DNA from: Hondaea fermentalgiana
Taxonomy: Eukaryota; Sar; Bigyra; Thraustochytrida; Thraustochytriidae
Length of the DNA: 10,992 bases
Assembly (NCBI GenBank): GCA_014084085.1
Contig: NPFB01000042.1
Location: 187,963 to 198,954 of the forward strand
Direction: 5' to 3'
Shown here: one piece after another, positions 1 to 8,441 of the stretch
How the letters are laid out: the number at the start of each line of letters is the position of its first letter
Position numbering within the stretch: the stretch's first letter is position 1
Program-made: the position numbers and the translations under genes
The notes under the pieces: model-generated
Told to the model about the DNA's origin: nothing
The model's database searches: none
The model's input: only the letters and a program-made list of their open reading frames with translations

Positions 1-273
1 CCGCGCTAAACGAACAACGCATCCGTCTTGCCCTCGTGCACGTGGCGTCAAGTTCCTCTGGCTGCCGCGCCGCTGCGGTCTCGGCTCGTTTCGCTCGTCG
101 CTTGACAGCGTCCTCTCTCTCGCCGCCAGATATCCGTCGTCATCTTGGAGAAAGACGTGTTGACCTTGTATCAGCTGCAAGCGTATACTGGTCCCTGCAG
201 AGCATCAATCTGAAGTTGTGCTCTTCGTGAGGAGGCCGCGTAAGAAGCTACAAGGTGCAACGAGGTCGAAACG
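1..273 (+). other. Upstream region / presumed 5' UTR of the receptor gene
   Basis: No coding sequence is supportable here. The frame of the start codon is closed by a TAA at 241-243. A pyrimidine-rich stretch ending in CAG (about 110-129) follows a CTTGAC motif and resembles a 3' splice site, so a 5'-UTR intron could end near 129; this is weak. No TATA box was seen. The promoter may lie outside the window. Confidence 0.35.
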
Positions 274-3200
274 ATGAGATTTGTTGGCAATGGTGCACTC
301 CAAGAAGCAGTCGAGGCGATCGAAAACGGCGCGACAGAAATCGAGTACGTATATGACAAATTGTGAGACCTCCCAAATTTTAAAAGAGCTGACCACAACT
401 CACGTACGCACGCACGCACGCATGGGATGCGACGGAATGCAACCCTCGGCGCAATTTCATTCATTTTGGCGTCTCATATCATGACGAGCGCAGTCTTAAT
501 TACAACAAATGCGGCGACGAGGGCGCTACGGCGCTGGCGAACGCACTCGCGAACAATGAGTTGCTGCAGACGCTAGAGTAAGTCATTGCGACAAAGTAAA
601 AGTGGGGCCAGAAGCGCAAGAAGCAATAACAGCTGACCACAACTCACGTACGTACGCACGCACGAAATGCGACGAAATGCAACCCTTGGCGCAATTTTGT
701 TCATCTTGACGATCCATGTCATGACGAGCGCAGTCTCAGACTCAACAATATCGGCGCAGAGGGCGCAACGGCGCTGGCGAACGTACTCGCGAACAATGAG
801 TCGCTGCAGACGCTAGTGTAAGTCATCGCGACAAAGTGAAAGTGGGGGTCAGAAGCTCAAGAAGCAAGAAGAGCTGACCGCAACTCACGTACGTACGCAC
901 ACATGGAATGTGACGGAATGCATCCCCTGGCGCAATTCCGTTAATCTTGGCGTCTCATGCTATAAGGAGCGCAGTCTTAAATACAATCACATCGGCTACG
1001 AGGGCGCTACGGCGCTGGCGAACGCACTCGCGAGCAATGAGTCGCTCTATATGATAGAGTAAGTCATTGCGACAAAGTCAAAGTGGGGCCAGAAGCCCAA
1101 GAAGCAAGAAGTGCTGACCACAGCTCACGTACGCACGCACACATGGGATGCAACGGAATGCAACCCTTGGCGCGATTTCGCTCGACTCATTTTATGACGA
1201 GCGAAGTGTTGGCGACAACAGTATTGGCCACGAGGGCGCTACGGCGCTAGCAAACGCACTTGTAAAGAACGTGTCGCTGCAGACGCTACAGTAAGTCATT
1301 GCGACAAAGTGAAAGTGGGGCCAAAAGCCCACGAAGCAACAAGAGCTGACCACAACTCACGTATGCACGCATGCATGGGATGCGACGGAATGCAACCCTT
1401 GGCGCGATTTCGTTCATCTTGGCGTCTCATGTTATGACGAGCGCAGTCTTGAGGAGAACAATATCGGCCCAGAGGGCGCCACGGCGCTGACGAACGCACT
1501 CGCGAACAATGAGTCGCTGCATACGCTAGAGTAAGTCATTGTCACAAAGCGAAAGAGGGGCCAGAAGCCCAAGAAGCAACAAGAACTGACCACAACTCAC
1601 GTACGCACGCACGCATGGGATGCGACGGAATGCAACCCTTGGCGCGATTCCGTTCATCTTGGCGTCTCATGTTATGACGAGCGCAGTCTTGAGGAGAACA
1701 ATATCGGCCCAGAGGGCGCCACGGCGCTGGCAAACGCTCTCGCGAACAATGAGTCGCTGCAGACGCTAAAGTAAGTAATTGCGACAAAGTGAAAGTGGGG
1801 CCAGAAGCCCAAGAATAAGCAACAAGAGCTGACCACAACTCACGTACGCACGCACGGACATATGGGATGCGACGGTGCTGCAACCCTTGGCGCGATTCCG
1901 TTCATCTTGGCGTCCCATGTTGTGACGAGCGCAGTCTTCTCTTCAACAACATCGGCGACGAGGGCGCTACAGCACTGGCGAATGCACTCGCGATCAATGT
2001 GTCGCTGCATACGCTGAAGTAAGTTATTGCGACAAAGTGAAATTGGGGCCAGAAGCCCAAGAAGCAACAAGAGCTGACCACAGCTCACGCACTCACTCAC
2101 GCATGGGATGCGACGGAATGCAACCCTTGGCGCGATTTCGCTCATCTTGGCGACTCATGTTATGACGAGCGAAGTGTTGGCGACAACAGTATCGGCCACG
2201 AGGGCGCTACGGCGCTAGCAAACGCACTCGTAAAGAACGTGTCGCTGCACACGCTAAGGTAAGTCATTGCGACAAAGTGAAAGTGGGGCCAGAAGCCCAA
2301 GAAGCAATAAGAGCTGACCAAATCTAACGCACGCACTCACGCATGGGATGCGTCATCATGCATCCCTTGGCGCGAATTCATTCATCTTGGCGTCTCATGT
2401 TATGACGAGCGCAGTCTTTCGAGCAACAAGATCGGCGACGAGGGCGCTACAGCACTGGCGAACGCACTCGCGAACAATGAGTCGCTGCAGACGCTAAAGT
2501 AAGTCATTGCGACGAAGTGAAAGTGGGGCCAGAAGCCAAAGAGGCAACAAAAGCTGACCACAACTCACGTACGCTTTCGCGCACGCATGGGATGCGACGG
2601 TATGCAAACCTTGGCGCGATTTCGTTCATCTTGGCGATCTATGTTATGACGAGCGCAGTCTTGATGACAACCATATCGGTCACGAGGGCGCGTCGGCGCT
2701 GGCGAACGCACTCGCAAACAATGAGTCGCTGCAGACGCTACTGTAAGTCATTGCGACAATGTCAAAGTGGGGCCAGAAGCCCATGGAGCAACAAGAGCTG
2801 ACCACAACTCACGTACGCACGCACGCATGGAATGCGGCGGGATGCAACCCTTGGTGCGATTTCGTTCATCTTGGCGTCTCATGTTATGACGAGCGAAGTG
2901 TTGGCGACAACAGGATCGGCGCAGAGGGCGCAACGGCGCTAGCAAACGCACTCGCAGAAAACATAACATTGCAAACGCTCGAGTAAGTTCGAATGATGAC
3001 CCACAACACGCATCAAATTCCTTCTTCTGACGTTTCAAAATTACAGCATCGACGACGATTATCCTGCTATCGAAGCCGCTCTCGAATACAATCGAGCTCT
3101 GTACGAACAGAGCCAGACGCCTCTTATGCAGGCGTGCAAGAACGGCGACATCTCGGAGGCAGAAAAGTTGTTCGTCAACGGGACCCGAATCGACGCGCGG

Positions 3201-6191
3201 GACACTCTAGGCCAAACAGCGCTGCTTCACGTTTGCAAAGCCAATGATGAGAAGAATGCACTTATTGTAGCCAAGCTTCTTTTCAAGCACAGCGTAGGTC
3301 TTTCGAGCGAGTCTCTTGGAGTAAGGAAGGCAATTGCGAATGCTTCTTCCAAACATCATATGAATCTGTCCGCCTTCCTTCTTTTCGTACACTCATTGCC
3401 GTTAGCGCAGCTGCAAACCAACGCACTGCGAGAGATGGTTGTCAAGCTTTACGAGCAGGGCGTGCAGACATTGAAAAAGATTCGCAGTCTTACTTCCGCC
3501 CAGCTTGAAAAACTGGGGATAGCAAGCTTGCAAGACCGCCGTGCGTTGCTGCAAGTGTTTGTAGGTCCTGGGCAAACGAGCAAGCTGGAAATTCTTGCCG
3601 CGGAGCTTTCCAATGCCCGGGCAAAGCGCAGCGAGGAAAAGGCTGGTCTCCATCATATAATGCTGCGCGATTTCTTTGCCGAGCAGCTCTCACGCGAAAA
3701 CCCGATTGCCATTGTTGCAGACTTTGACTTGCAGCAAGCAACTGTATCTGAGAAAGAACAAGCGCTCGCCACACTGCAGGAAGCCGTCAAGACCGACCCC
3801 GAAAAGATCCCTGAACGGAATCAGATGCGGCGCGACCTTATCGCGTCTATTCGAGAGACTCTCGCAAAGAGTTCGCAAAACAAGCTTCGTGAGCTAGAAG
3901 ATGATGCAAACGATGTGGCCAACATTTGTCGCAAGCTCTCGCGAGATATCCTGGGCGAACCGGCAAACATCGACGATGCAGCGGAGCTAGTGACCTTTGG
4001 ACAAGTACAGGAGGCAACTCGAACCATGATGGAGGCCATCAAGGCGTGGGAGGCTCGCCATGATACGGCTGCTGCACGCGAGCGCACCACTGCAGCTCTC
4101 AACGCACTAGAAGAGAGCACGAAGTGCCTTGGCATTCAGCCTACATTCTTCATGACGCTGACGTATCCCGAGAGATCCCAGGAGTTGGTATTAAAACTTC
4201 AGGATGTGCATCAAGCATTTGTTGCGGAGCTCAGCGCCTTGGAGAAAGGCGATCACATGGCAGATGCCTTGCTCGACAAAGTGCGACGTGCGTTGGCCTG
4301 CATGTTCTCGTTTTACACTCGTACGATTTCGAGCGTGGTCTCGCGCATAAAGGACCTGGGGCATTTGCTCTCTCACCTTATGTCTGGACTCACTGAGCCA
4401 AACACCGAAGATGCAGAGCTTCTTCTCAAGAGTCTCAGAAACAAGACGAGAAAGTGCAAGCGTCTTGCTTTCGATCTCGACGACGCCCGCGAGGATGCCA
4501 GAGGAGGTGACGAGGAAGCTCAAGCGAGAATCGTTGACCTGGAGCAAGAGCTTGCTCAAATCGGAAGTGTTGACAAACTCGACAGCGAGCTGCGCAAGAA
4601 GCGAGCTCGCTTGTTGCGTCATGCAGAAGAGCACTACCCTGAGCTGCTCCGGGATCAAGAGTGGCTGAAGCGCCTGGGTTTGGGCGACGACGGAGCACCG
4701 CTGGAGCTGTCCAAGCTGGGCTTATGGCGGACGACGGCTCGTCGCGAGCACTTTGTCACTCTCAAGGAGCTTGCGTCCAAGCCTGGCAAGTCTGTGCAAA
4801 AAGTGCGTGGCCCCGATGGCCGCGATCTCGTGCTCAAGGCCTTTCATCTCGCCAGCGAGGCATGGAGCAGTCGATTTTACCATCAAGTTACGGCGCTTGC
4901 CCAGATTCAATCGGCCTACATTGTCCAGATTCAGGGCGCCTTCATGCAGGCTGCACGTGAGGGCTGCATTCTGATGCCGTTTTATCCGGGTGGCGACCTC
5001 GCCACGTGGATTCGCGATCATTCGCACGCAGACTTGGCGACGCGTCTGCGCATCGCTATCGGTCTTCTGAGCGGGCTGCACGATCTGCATTCGCGAGGCT
5101 TCGTGCACTGCGATGTCAAGCCAGAAAATGTCTTTCTCGCAAAGGGTCTGTCGCCGGTGCTGGGCGACTTTGATGGCGTGCAGACGCACAATGTGACCAT
5201 GACGCAGCCAATGCAGGCCACCATCAAGTACATGGCGCCAGAACTCCGCAACGGAAATATCGACAAGGTCGAGCCTGCCGTGGACATGTTCTCTGTGGGC
5301 GTGGTGCTCGCGGAGCTCTTTGACGGTTCAGAGGTGTCGGACGCAATTCAAGCACTCGTTTCGTCTCTCCAGTCTGCAGATCCAACACAGCGGCCCACTG
5401 CACTTGAGGCCTTGCGTCACGAAGCCCTTCAGGTTGAGCTTGTGAAAGAGGCCTCATGTGCCATTTGTCTCGACGTTTACCCGGTTAGTGAGGGCGTATC
5501 TTGCGCTGACGGCCACTTCACGTGCAAAGAGTGTCTGAGCAGGGCGGTACGCGCTGCCACCGATTCTCAGTCGCATGTCAAGGTACGGCGGGATGGAAGC
5601 ATGTGCTGTGTCGCGCCCGACTGTGAACTCCTTGTTTCCGGTCGAGCCATTGCATCCGCGGTTCCAGACGAGGACTTTACAGCTCTGCTCGACATTGTGC
5701 GCGCGCACTTTGAGCGAGACGCTGCAGCCGAACAAGAGCGTCAGCTTCGTGACCGCGTTGACGCAGCGCTCCGCGAACATAGGCTGGACCGGACGACGCA
5801 GAATCACATTCGCGCCATTCAAGATGAGGTCCTCGCTATGTCGTGTCCGCGCTGCTCGACAGTCTTTGCTGACTTTGATGGCTGCTGTGCTCTCAAATGT
5901 GGCGCCTGCTCGTGCTACTTCTGTGCATGGTGTCTGCAGGATACAGGCAATGACGCAGACGCTTGTCGTGAGCACGTTGCAACATGCGCGTCAAAGCCTG
6001 CTGGCGAAGAAGACCCGTTCTTTAGCGATTTTGCTGTTGTAAAGCAAGCTTGGGCTCGGCTTCGTGCACAGCGTCTTTGTCGCTACATGGCGGAAAAGAT
6101 TGAAGACGCAGGCATACGTGCCCACGTCCAGCAGAGACTGCGCCCTCTCCTCACGCCGGATATTGTCGGCGACAATTTTAGGTTCGAATAA
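274..6191 (+). CDS. LRR-ankyrin-SAM-like-kinase-RING/RBR-like receptor protein, 13 exons, 1,379 aa (reconstructed)
   Basis: Predicted intracellular receptor that joins ligand sensing to phosphorylation and ubiquitin transfer. Exons: 274-344, 494-577, 734-817, 975-1058, 1207-1290, 1447-1530, 1687-1770, 1935-2018, 2175-2258, 2415-2498, 2659-2742, 2899-2982, 3047-6191. Every intron is phase 2, and the joined frame has no internal stop. The ATG at 274 has A at -3 and an in-frame TAA 30 nt upstream (241). The gene ends TAA TAG. Domains: LRR N-cap 1-23; eleven 28-aa ribonuclease-inhibitor-type LRRs about 24-332; C-cap to about 350; two ankyrin-like repeats about 354-420 (TPLMQACKNGD, GQTALLHVCKAND); SAM-like segment about 458-505; helical region with a coiled coil about 790-870; kinase about 898-1128; RING 1136-1191; second Cys-rich module 1265-1312; helical tail. 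No signal peptide or membrane segment is seen. Splicing is inferred from sequence; an additional upstream non-coding exon is possible. I do not recognise a named family with this full architecture. Confidence 0.82.
345..2982 (+). repeat. Tandem array of about 240-bp intron-plus-LRR-exon units (11 copies)
   Basis: Each unit is an intron, usually 156 nt (range 148-164), followed by an 84-nt exon. The exons encode one LRR with consensus LxxLxLxxNxIGxEG followed by ATALANALANNES. Introns are as alike as exons: most begin GTAAGTCATTGCGACAAAG, carry AGCTGACCACAACTCACG and an ACGC run in the middle, and end GACGAGCGCAG. Introns: 345-493, 578-733, 818-974, 1059-1206, 1291-1446, 1531-1686, 1771-1934, 2019-2174, 2259-2414, 2499-2658, 2743-2898. 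Exons 6 and 7 are near-identical (both LEENNIGPEG), suggesting recent duplication. Exons 5, 9 and 12 form a subtype (VGDN start) with a GCGAAG acceptor in place of GCGCAG. The exon boundaries cut each LRR at the same place, inside the strand motif. Confidence 0.9.
2983..3046 (+). other. Last intron, unrelated to the LRR-array introns
   Basis: A 64-nt phase-2 intron with a GTAAGT donor, a CTGAC branch-point-like motif at 3027-3031 in a pyrimidine-rich context, and a TTACAG acceptor. Apart from the donor it shares no sequence with the eleven array introns. It separates the LRR array from the single large exon carrying all effector domains, and joins GA+C (Asp) at residue 332. It looks like an ordinary short intron and marks the 3' limit of the repeat expansion. 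Confidence 0.8.
4740..5440 (+). other. Protein kinase domain (divergent) within the receptor gene
   Basis: Visible motifs: VLK with the ATP-binding lysine at residue 929; HCDVKPEN (1019-1026) with catalytic Asp1021, Lys1023 and Asn1026; DFDG (1039-1042) in place of DFG; APE (1062-1064); and the helix-F Asp in AVDMFSVG (Asp1078). The glycine loop is poorly conserved. The expected helix-C Glu appears to be Gln (SRFYHQV). The C-lobe ends around DPTQRPTALEAL. Known of the family: Lys, HxD Asp, Asn and the Asp of DFG are the core catalytic residues, and all four are present, so activity is possible. The HCD, DFD and Glu-to-Gln changes make weak or atypical activity equally possible. Confidence 0.85.
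5457..5987 (+). other. RING plus second cysteine-rich (Rcat/IBR-like) module, probable RBR-type E3 ligase
   Basis: First zinc module: C1136-x2-C1139, C1151, H1155, C1158-x2-C1161, then C1186-x4-C1191 in the context CCVAPDC, a pattern typical of RBR RING1. Second module: C1265-P-x-C1268, DGC (C1278), C1283-x2-C1286, C1291-x2-C1294, then C1305, H1308, C1312. In RBR ligases the Cys in the GC motif of RING2 (Rcat) accepts ubiquitin; C1278 is the candidate here. The 73 residues between the modules are charged and helical and lack the cysteines of a standard central IBR. It could therefore be RING1 plus Rcat without an IBR, or RING plus IBR without Rcat. Confidence 0.7.
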
Positions 6192-6213
6192 TAGATGCCG
6201 AGAATGTGCTTGC

Positions 6214-6219
6214 ATTAAA
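6214..6219 (+). promoter_or_regulatory. Possible poly(A) signal (ATTAAA)
   Basis: An ATTAAA hexamer lies 23 nt after the stop codon of the receptor gene. It matches the common variant of the AATAAA signal, but a hexamer this close to a stop can arise by chance, and many protists do not use this motif. Confidence 0.25.
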
Positions 6220-6493
6220 TGGAATCGATTTGATGGGTCGCATTTTGTTGCCTTGTCTGAGTCTCGCCATTTTGTGGGCTCAACCTTCTGATGATGATTT
6301 CGACGGATTGGAGCAAAGAGTTCTTGCATCGCTTGCTCGCACGTTCGGACGGGCTTTGTGTGTGAGCGTACAGATAGGCCTTTGTATGCAAGTCTTGTCA
6401 TCTTTATCCCTTTCGTAAGCGCTTGATGGCACAAGGAGAAGAGTCTGACACCACTCACTAGTAGCATGCAGAAGGTGCGTTATCCCCATTCCT

Positions 6494-6512
6494 ACTTGGT
6501 TTTTTTCCAAGT
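6494..6512. repeat. Short inverted repeat with a T7 loop
   Basis: ACTTGG and CCAAGT form perfect 6-bp arms around seven T residues, about 300 bp after the receptor stop codon. It may be chance or a 3'-end RNA element if the transcript extends this far. Confidence 0.35.
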
Positions 6513-7072
6513 TGCCATTCGTGGCTCAGTTCTCGAAACGCGTATCGTGCCCGAGCGTTTCTCGATCGATTAGTGAGATTCTGACATGGCCCTCAAAACC
6601 GAATGCCAGCGCCTCTTTCTCGTCCTCGTGCTCGTGCAGCGCGCTGCTGATCCTCAAACCTGGCAGAGCCACTCTGTTTGTCTAGAGTGCCCTCCGCCAC
6701 AGCCACAGCGCCCGGTACGGGCAGCTAGCTTCCTGGGAGGGGTGCGCGTGAAGGCAGGATCAGGGGTGCGCGCAAGGGTGTGTGCTTGGGGTGTGCGCCT
6801 GCGCTCATCTGCGAGAGAGGTTTCCAACCGCCCGACCGAGGTTGCCAGCAACACAGACGCAAAAGGTTGCTGTTGCGTCGTTGAGCGACAGCGCCGCGCG
6901 CAAGAACAGGGCAGAGAAAAGAAGAGGAGGGATGCGGTGGCGAGGGTCGTGTCAAGAAGAGCGCGGCACGCCGCGATGACCCAGGCGACCTTGCGTGAGT
7001 TCACGGGAAGGATAAAGTGCACAACAACGTCGGTCCACGCACGCACTTGTTTGGCAATGCAAGGTGAGCTGA

Positions 7073-7340
7073 GAAAGAGCACGTCAAGAGGTCGTTGCTG
7101 TCCTCGATGTCTACGATTCGGTTCCACCGGATGCGATTGATCTCGTTCACTTCAGTCTGTCTGCCGGTACGAGCGCGTTTCGCTTACGTGCAAGCCTGAA
7201 TGAGCCTGCAGCGCAAAAAGACTGTCCAAGCTTGATTTGGCTAGCTCTGCTATCAGGAAACTCGGCTTCTTCGTCATGTCAAAGAGCCCGAGGGTGCAAC
7301 GTCGATTTCTCAAACAACAAGGGGCTCCACGAAAGGTGCC
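7073..7340 (+). pseudogene. Possible ankyrin-repeat remnant
   Basis: One frame is open from after the TGA at 7070 and reads as protein-like sequence. It contains SLIWLALLSGN followed 12 residues later by NVDFSNNKG. These align with the ankyrin consensus TPLHLAAxxGH and DVNAxDNxG at exactly the spacing of a 33-residue repeat. The helix between them (SASSSCQRARG) is degenerate, the expected next TPLH is lost, and no start codon or splice site is clear. It may be the 5' remnant of the broken gene further downstream (8076-9261), which also has ankyrin repeats. A chance match cannot be excluded. Confidence 0.3.
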
Positions 7341-8075
7341 TCCACGCCCACCCGTTTTTGAAAGCATCGCTTCGTTCGCCTCTTTTTCTTCTCTTCGCTG
7401 TGACTGCTCATTCAAGACCGTGGCCCTGCGGCTCTTTTTCTCTGCGGGCTCTTTGCATAATTTCGCAAAGCAAAAGTCCTCACTGCATCCTCATCCGCGC
7501 CAGCTTCTCGAAGGCATTCTGGCGAGAAGTTCGACGCGCGATCTTGCGTCCATTCCGTACTTGCAGTATTGGAAGACATGGCTTGCTCGTAAAGCGCGCC
7601 AGGCGTATCATTCAAGCGGGCTTGCGCCCAATGCGCGCGCGCGCGTGATTGACTGCTCTGTCCCGCCCAAAAACGAAGAAGCGGACGAGAAGTGTCTTCG
7701 ACCGGCACTGCTCAAGTGCAATGGTCTTCTCGCCCTGCACTTTGCCCGCGTCAACCCGTTATCTAAACAGGGCAAAACAGCATCTCGAGAGCGACTCTAG
7801 TAATGTATTCATCAACGTTCTCTCCAAACCCCAACGGACCGCGACGTCTCGTCCTGTCGTGCTCTTCAGCGGTTGCCACGATCCTGTGGCCAGCGATCCA
7901 GACCCCCTTGTTTTTTCTTTTCATTTTTTACTCGCCCGCTGGGGGCTGCCATTGTCGCGCTGCGGCGTGACCTTTACACCGTTTCGCTCTCCCTCGTCCT
8001 CTTCTGCCCGTGCCGACTGCCGCCCTCGAGCCAGACCCGCGCGCCTCGCCCACGCCGCGGCGTCGCGCGCGCAGG
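7341..8075. other. Region without a recognisable gene
   Basis: A 187-codon frame (7237-7800, TTG start) overlaps the ankyrin-like remnant in another frame and has no recognised motif. The part from about 7900 to 8070 is pyrimidine-rich with T runs, and ends in a GC-rich CGCGCGCAG just before recognisable ankyrin coding begins. It could be promoter/leader or an intron end of the ancestral downstream gene. Confidence 0.35.
7633..7645. repeat. Alternating GC run
   Basis: Thirteen bases of strictly alternating G and C. A simple-sequence tract with Z-DNA-forming character and no other context. Confidence 0.6.
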
Positions 8076-8410
8076 TTGGCAAGCAATTACAAACTCACCA
8101 ACCTCGTCAAGAATGGCGACCTCGCCGGCGTGCAGCGCGCCGAACCCGCCCTGCTCAACGCGGCGGTGACGACGTGGGGGGGCACTCTTCACAAAGACTC
8201 CGGGGGCCAGCCCGCCATCGCGCAGTGGCTCATCTAACGCGACGCAAAGCTTGACCTGCAGCACCACGAGGGAGGGACCGCGCTCATGTGGGCGTGCCGC
8301 CACGACCAGACCGACACGGCCTGGTTGCTCATTGAGCGCGGCTGGCTCACAAATTTGAGTCGTCGAACAGCGCAAGATGGCCTTTTCAGCTCACGGGCCT
8401 CCATGAACCG

Positions 8411-8441
8411 CAGCAGCAGCAGCAGCAGCCGCAGCAGCAGC
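8411..8441. repeat. CAG/AGC trinucleotide tract
   Basis: Interrupted (CAG)n, about ten units with one CCG. Read in the frame that continues into the RING-like part it encodes poly-Gln; in the ankyrin frame it encodes poly-Ser. It lies inside the broken relative, in sequence with no counterpart in the receptor gene. Confidence 0.8.

Larger units (their letters stand above)
6192..7072. other. Intergenic stretch with no supportable gene
   Basis: An open frame from the ATG at 6586 to 7140 would give 184 aa, but it is dominated by Arg, Ala, Val and Cys, is matched by an equally long antisense frame, and shows no motif. A 70-codon frame at 6206-6418 lacks an ATG. The stretch contains a small T-loop inverted repeat (6494-6512) and two GGGGTGCGCG copies near 6739 and 6763. 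I see no RNA gene. Confidence 0.5.

Noticed and set aside
400..2860. ACGC-type short repeats inside the introns, considered as a CRISPR-like or regulatory repeat.
   Set aside because: They are simple-sequence stretches within the 240-bp unit, and the spacing is fully explained by the intron-exon array.
2759..2986. Open frame that reads through the intron into the last LRR exon.
   Set aside because: It ignores clear GT-AG splice sites shared by all units; the real LRR frame enters at 2899 after the AG.
1296..3038. Recurring antisense open frames across the LRR array (for example 1296-1499, 1542-1883, 1840-2145, 2748-3038).
   Set aside because: The repeat unit is about 240 bp, divisible by three, so a stop-free antisense frame in one unit recurs in the next. 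The frames run through introns and exons alike and show no domain.
3126..6191. Treating the ATG at 3126 as the start of a separate 1,021-aa gene.
   Set aside because: The frame is open back to the acceptor at 3046, encodes an LRR C-cap and the first ankyrin motif upstream of that ATG, and joins in phase with the LRR exons.
6178..6192. GGTTCGAAT resembling a tRNA T-loop/B-box.
   Set aside because: It overlaps the 3' end of the receptor coding sequence; the following bases are AA, not CC; and no acceptor, D or anticodon arms can be drawn.
6586..7140. 184-codon open frame with an ATG start.
   Set aside because: Arg/Ala/Val/Cys-rich composition, no motif, and an equally long antisense frame in the same place.
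7237..7800. 187-codon open frame.
   Set aside because: TTG start, no recognised domain, and overlap with the more ankyrin-like frame. It could still be an exon, but nothing supports that.
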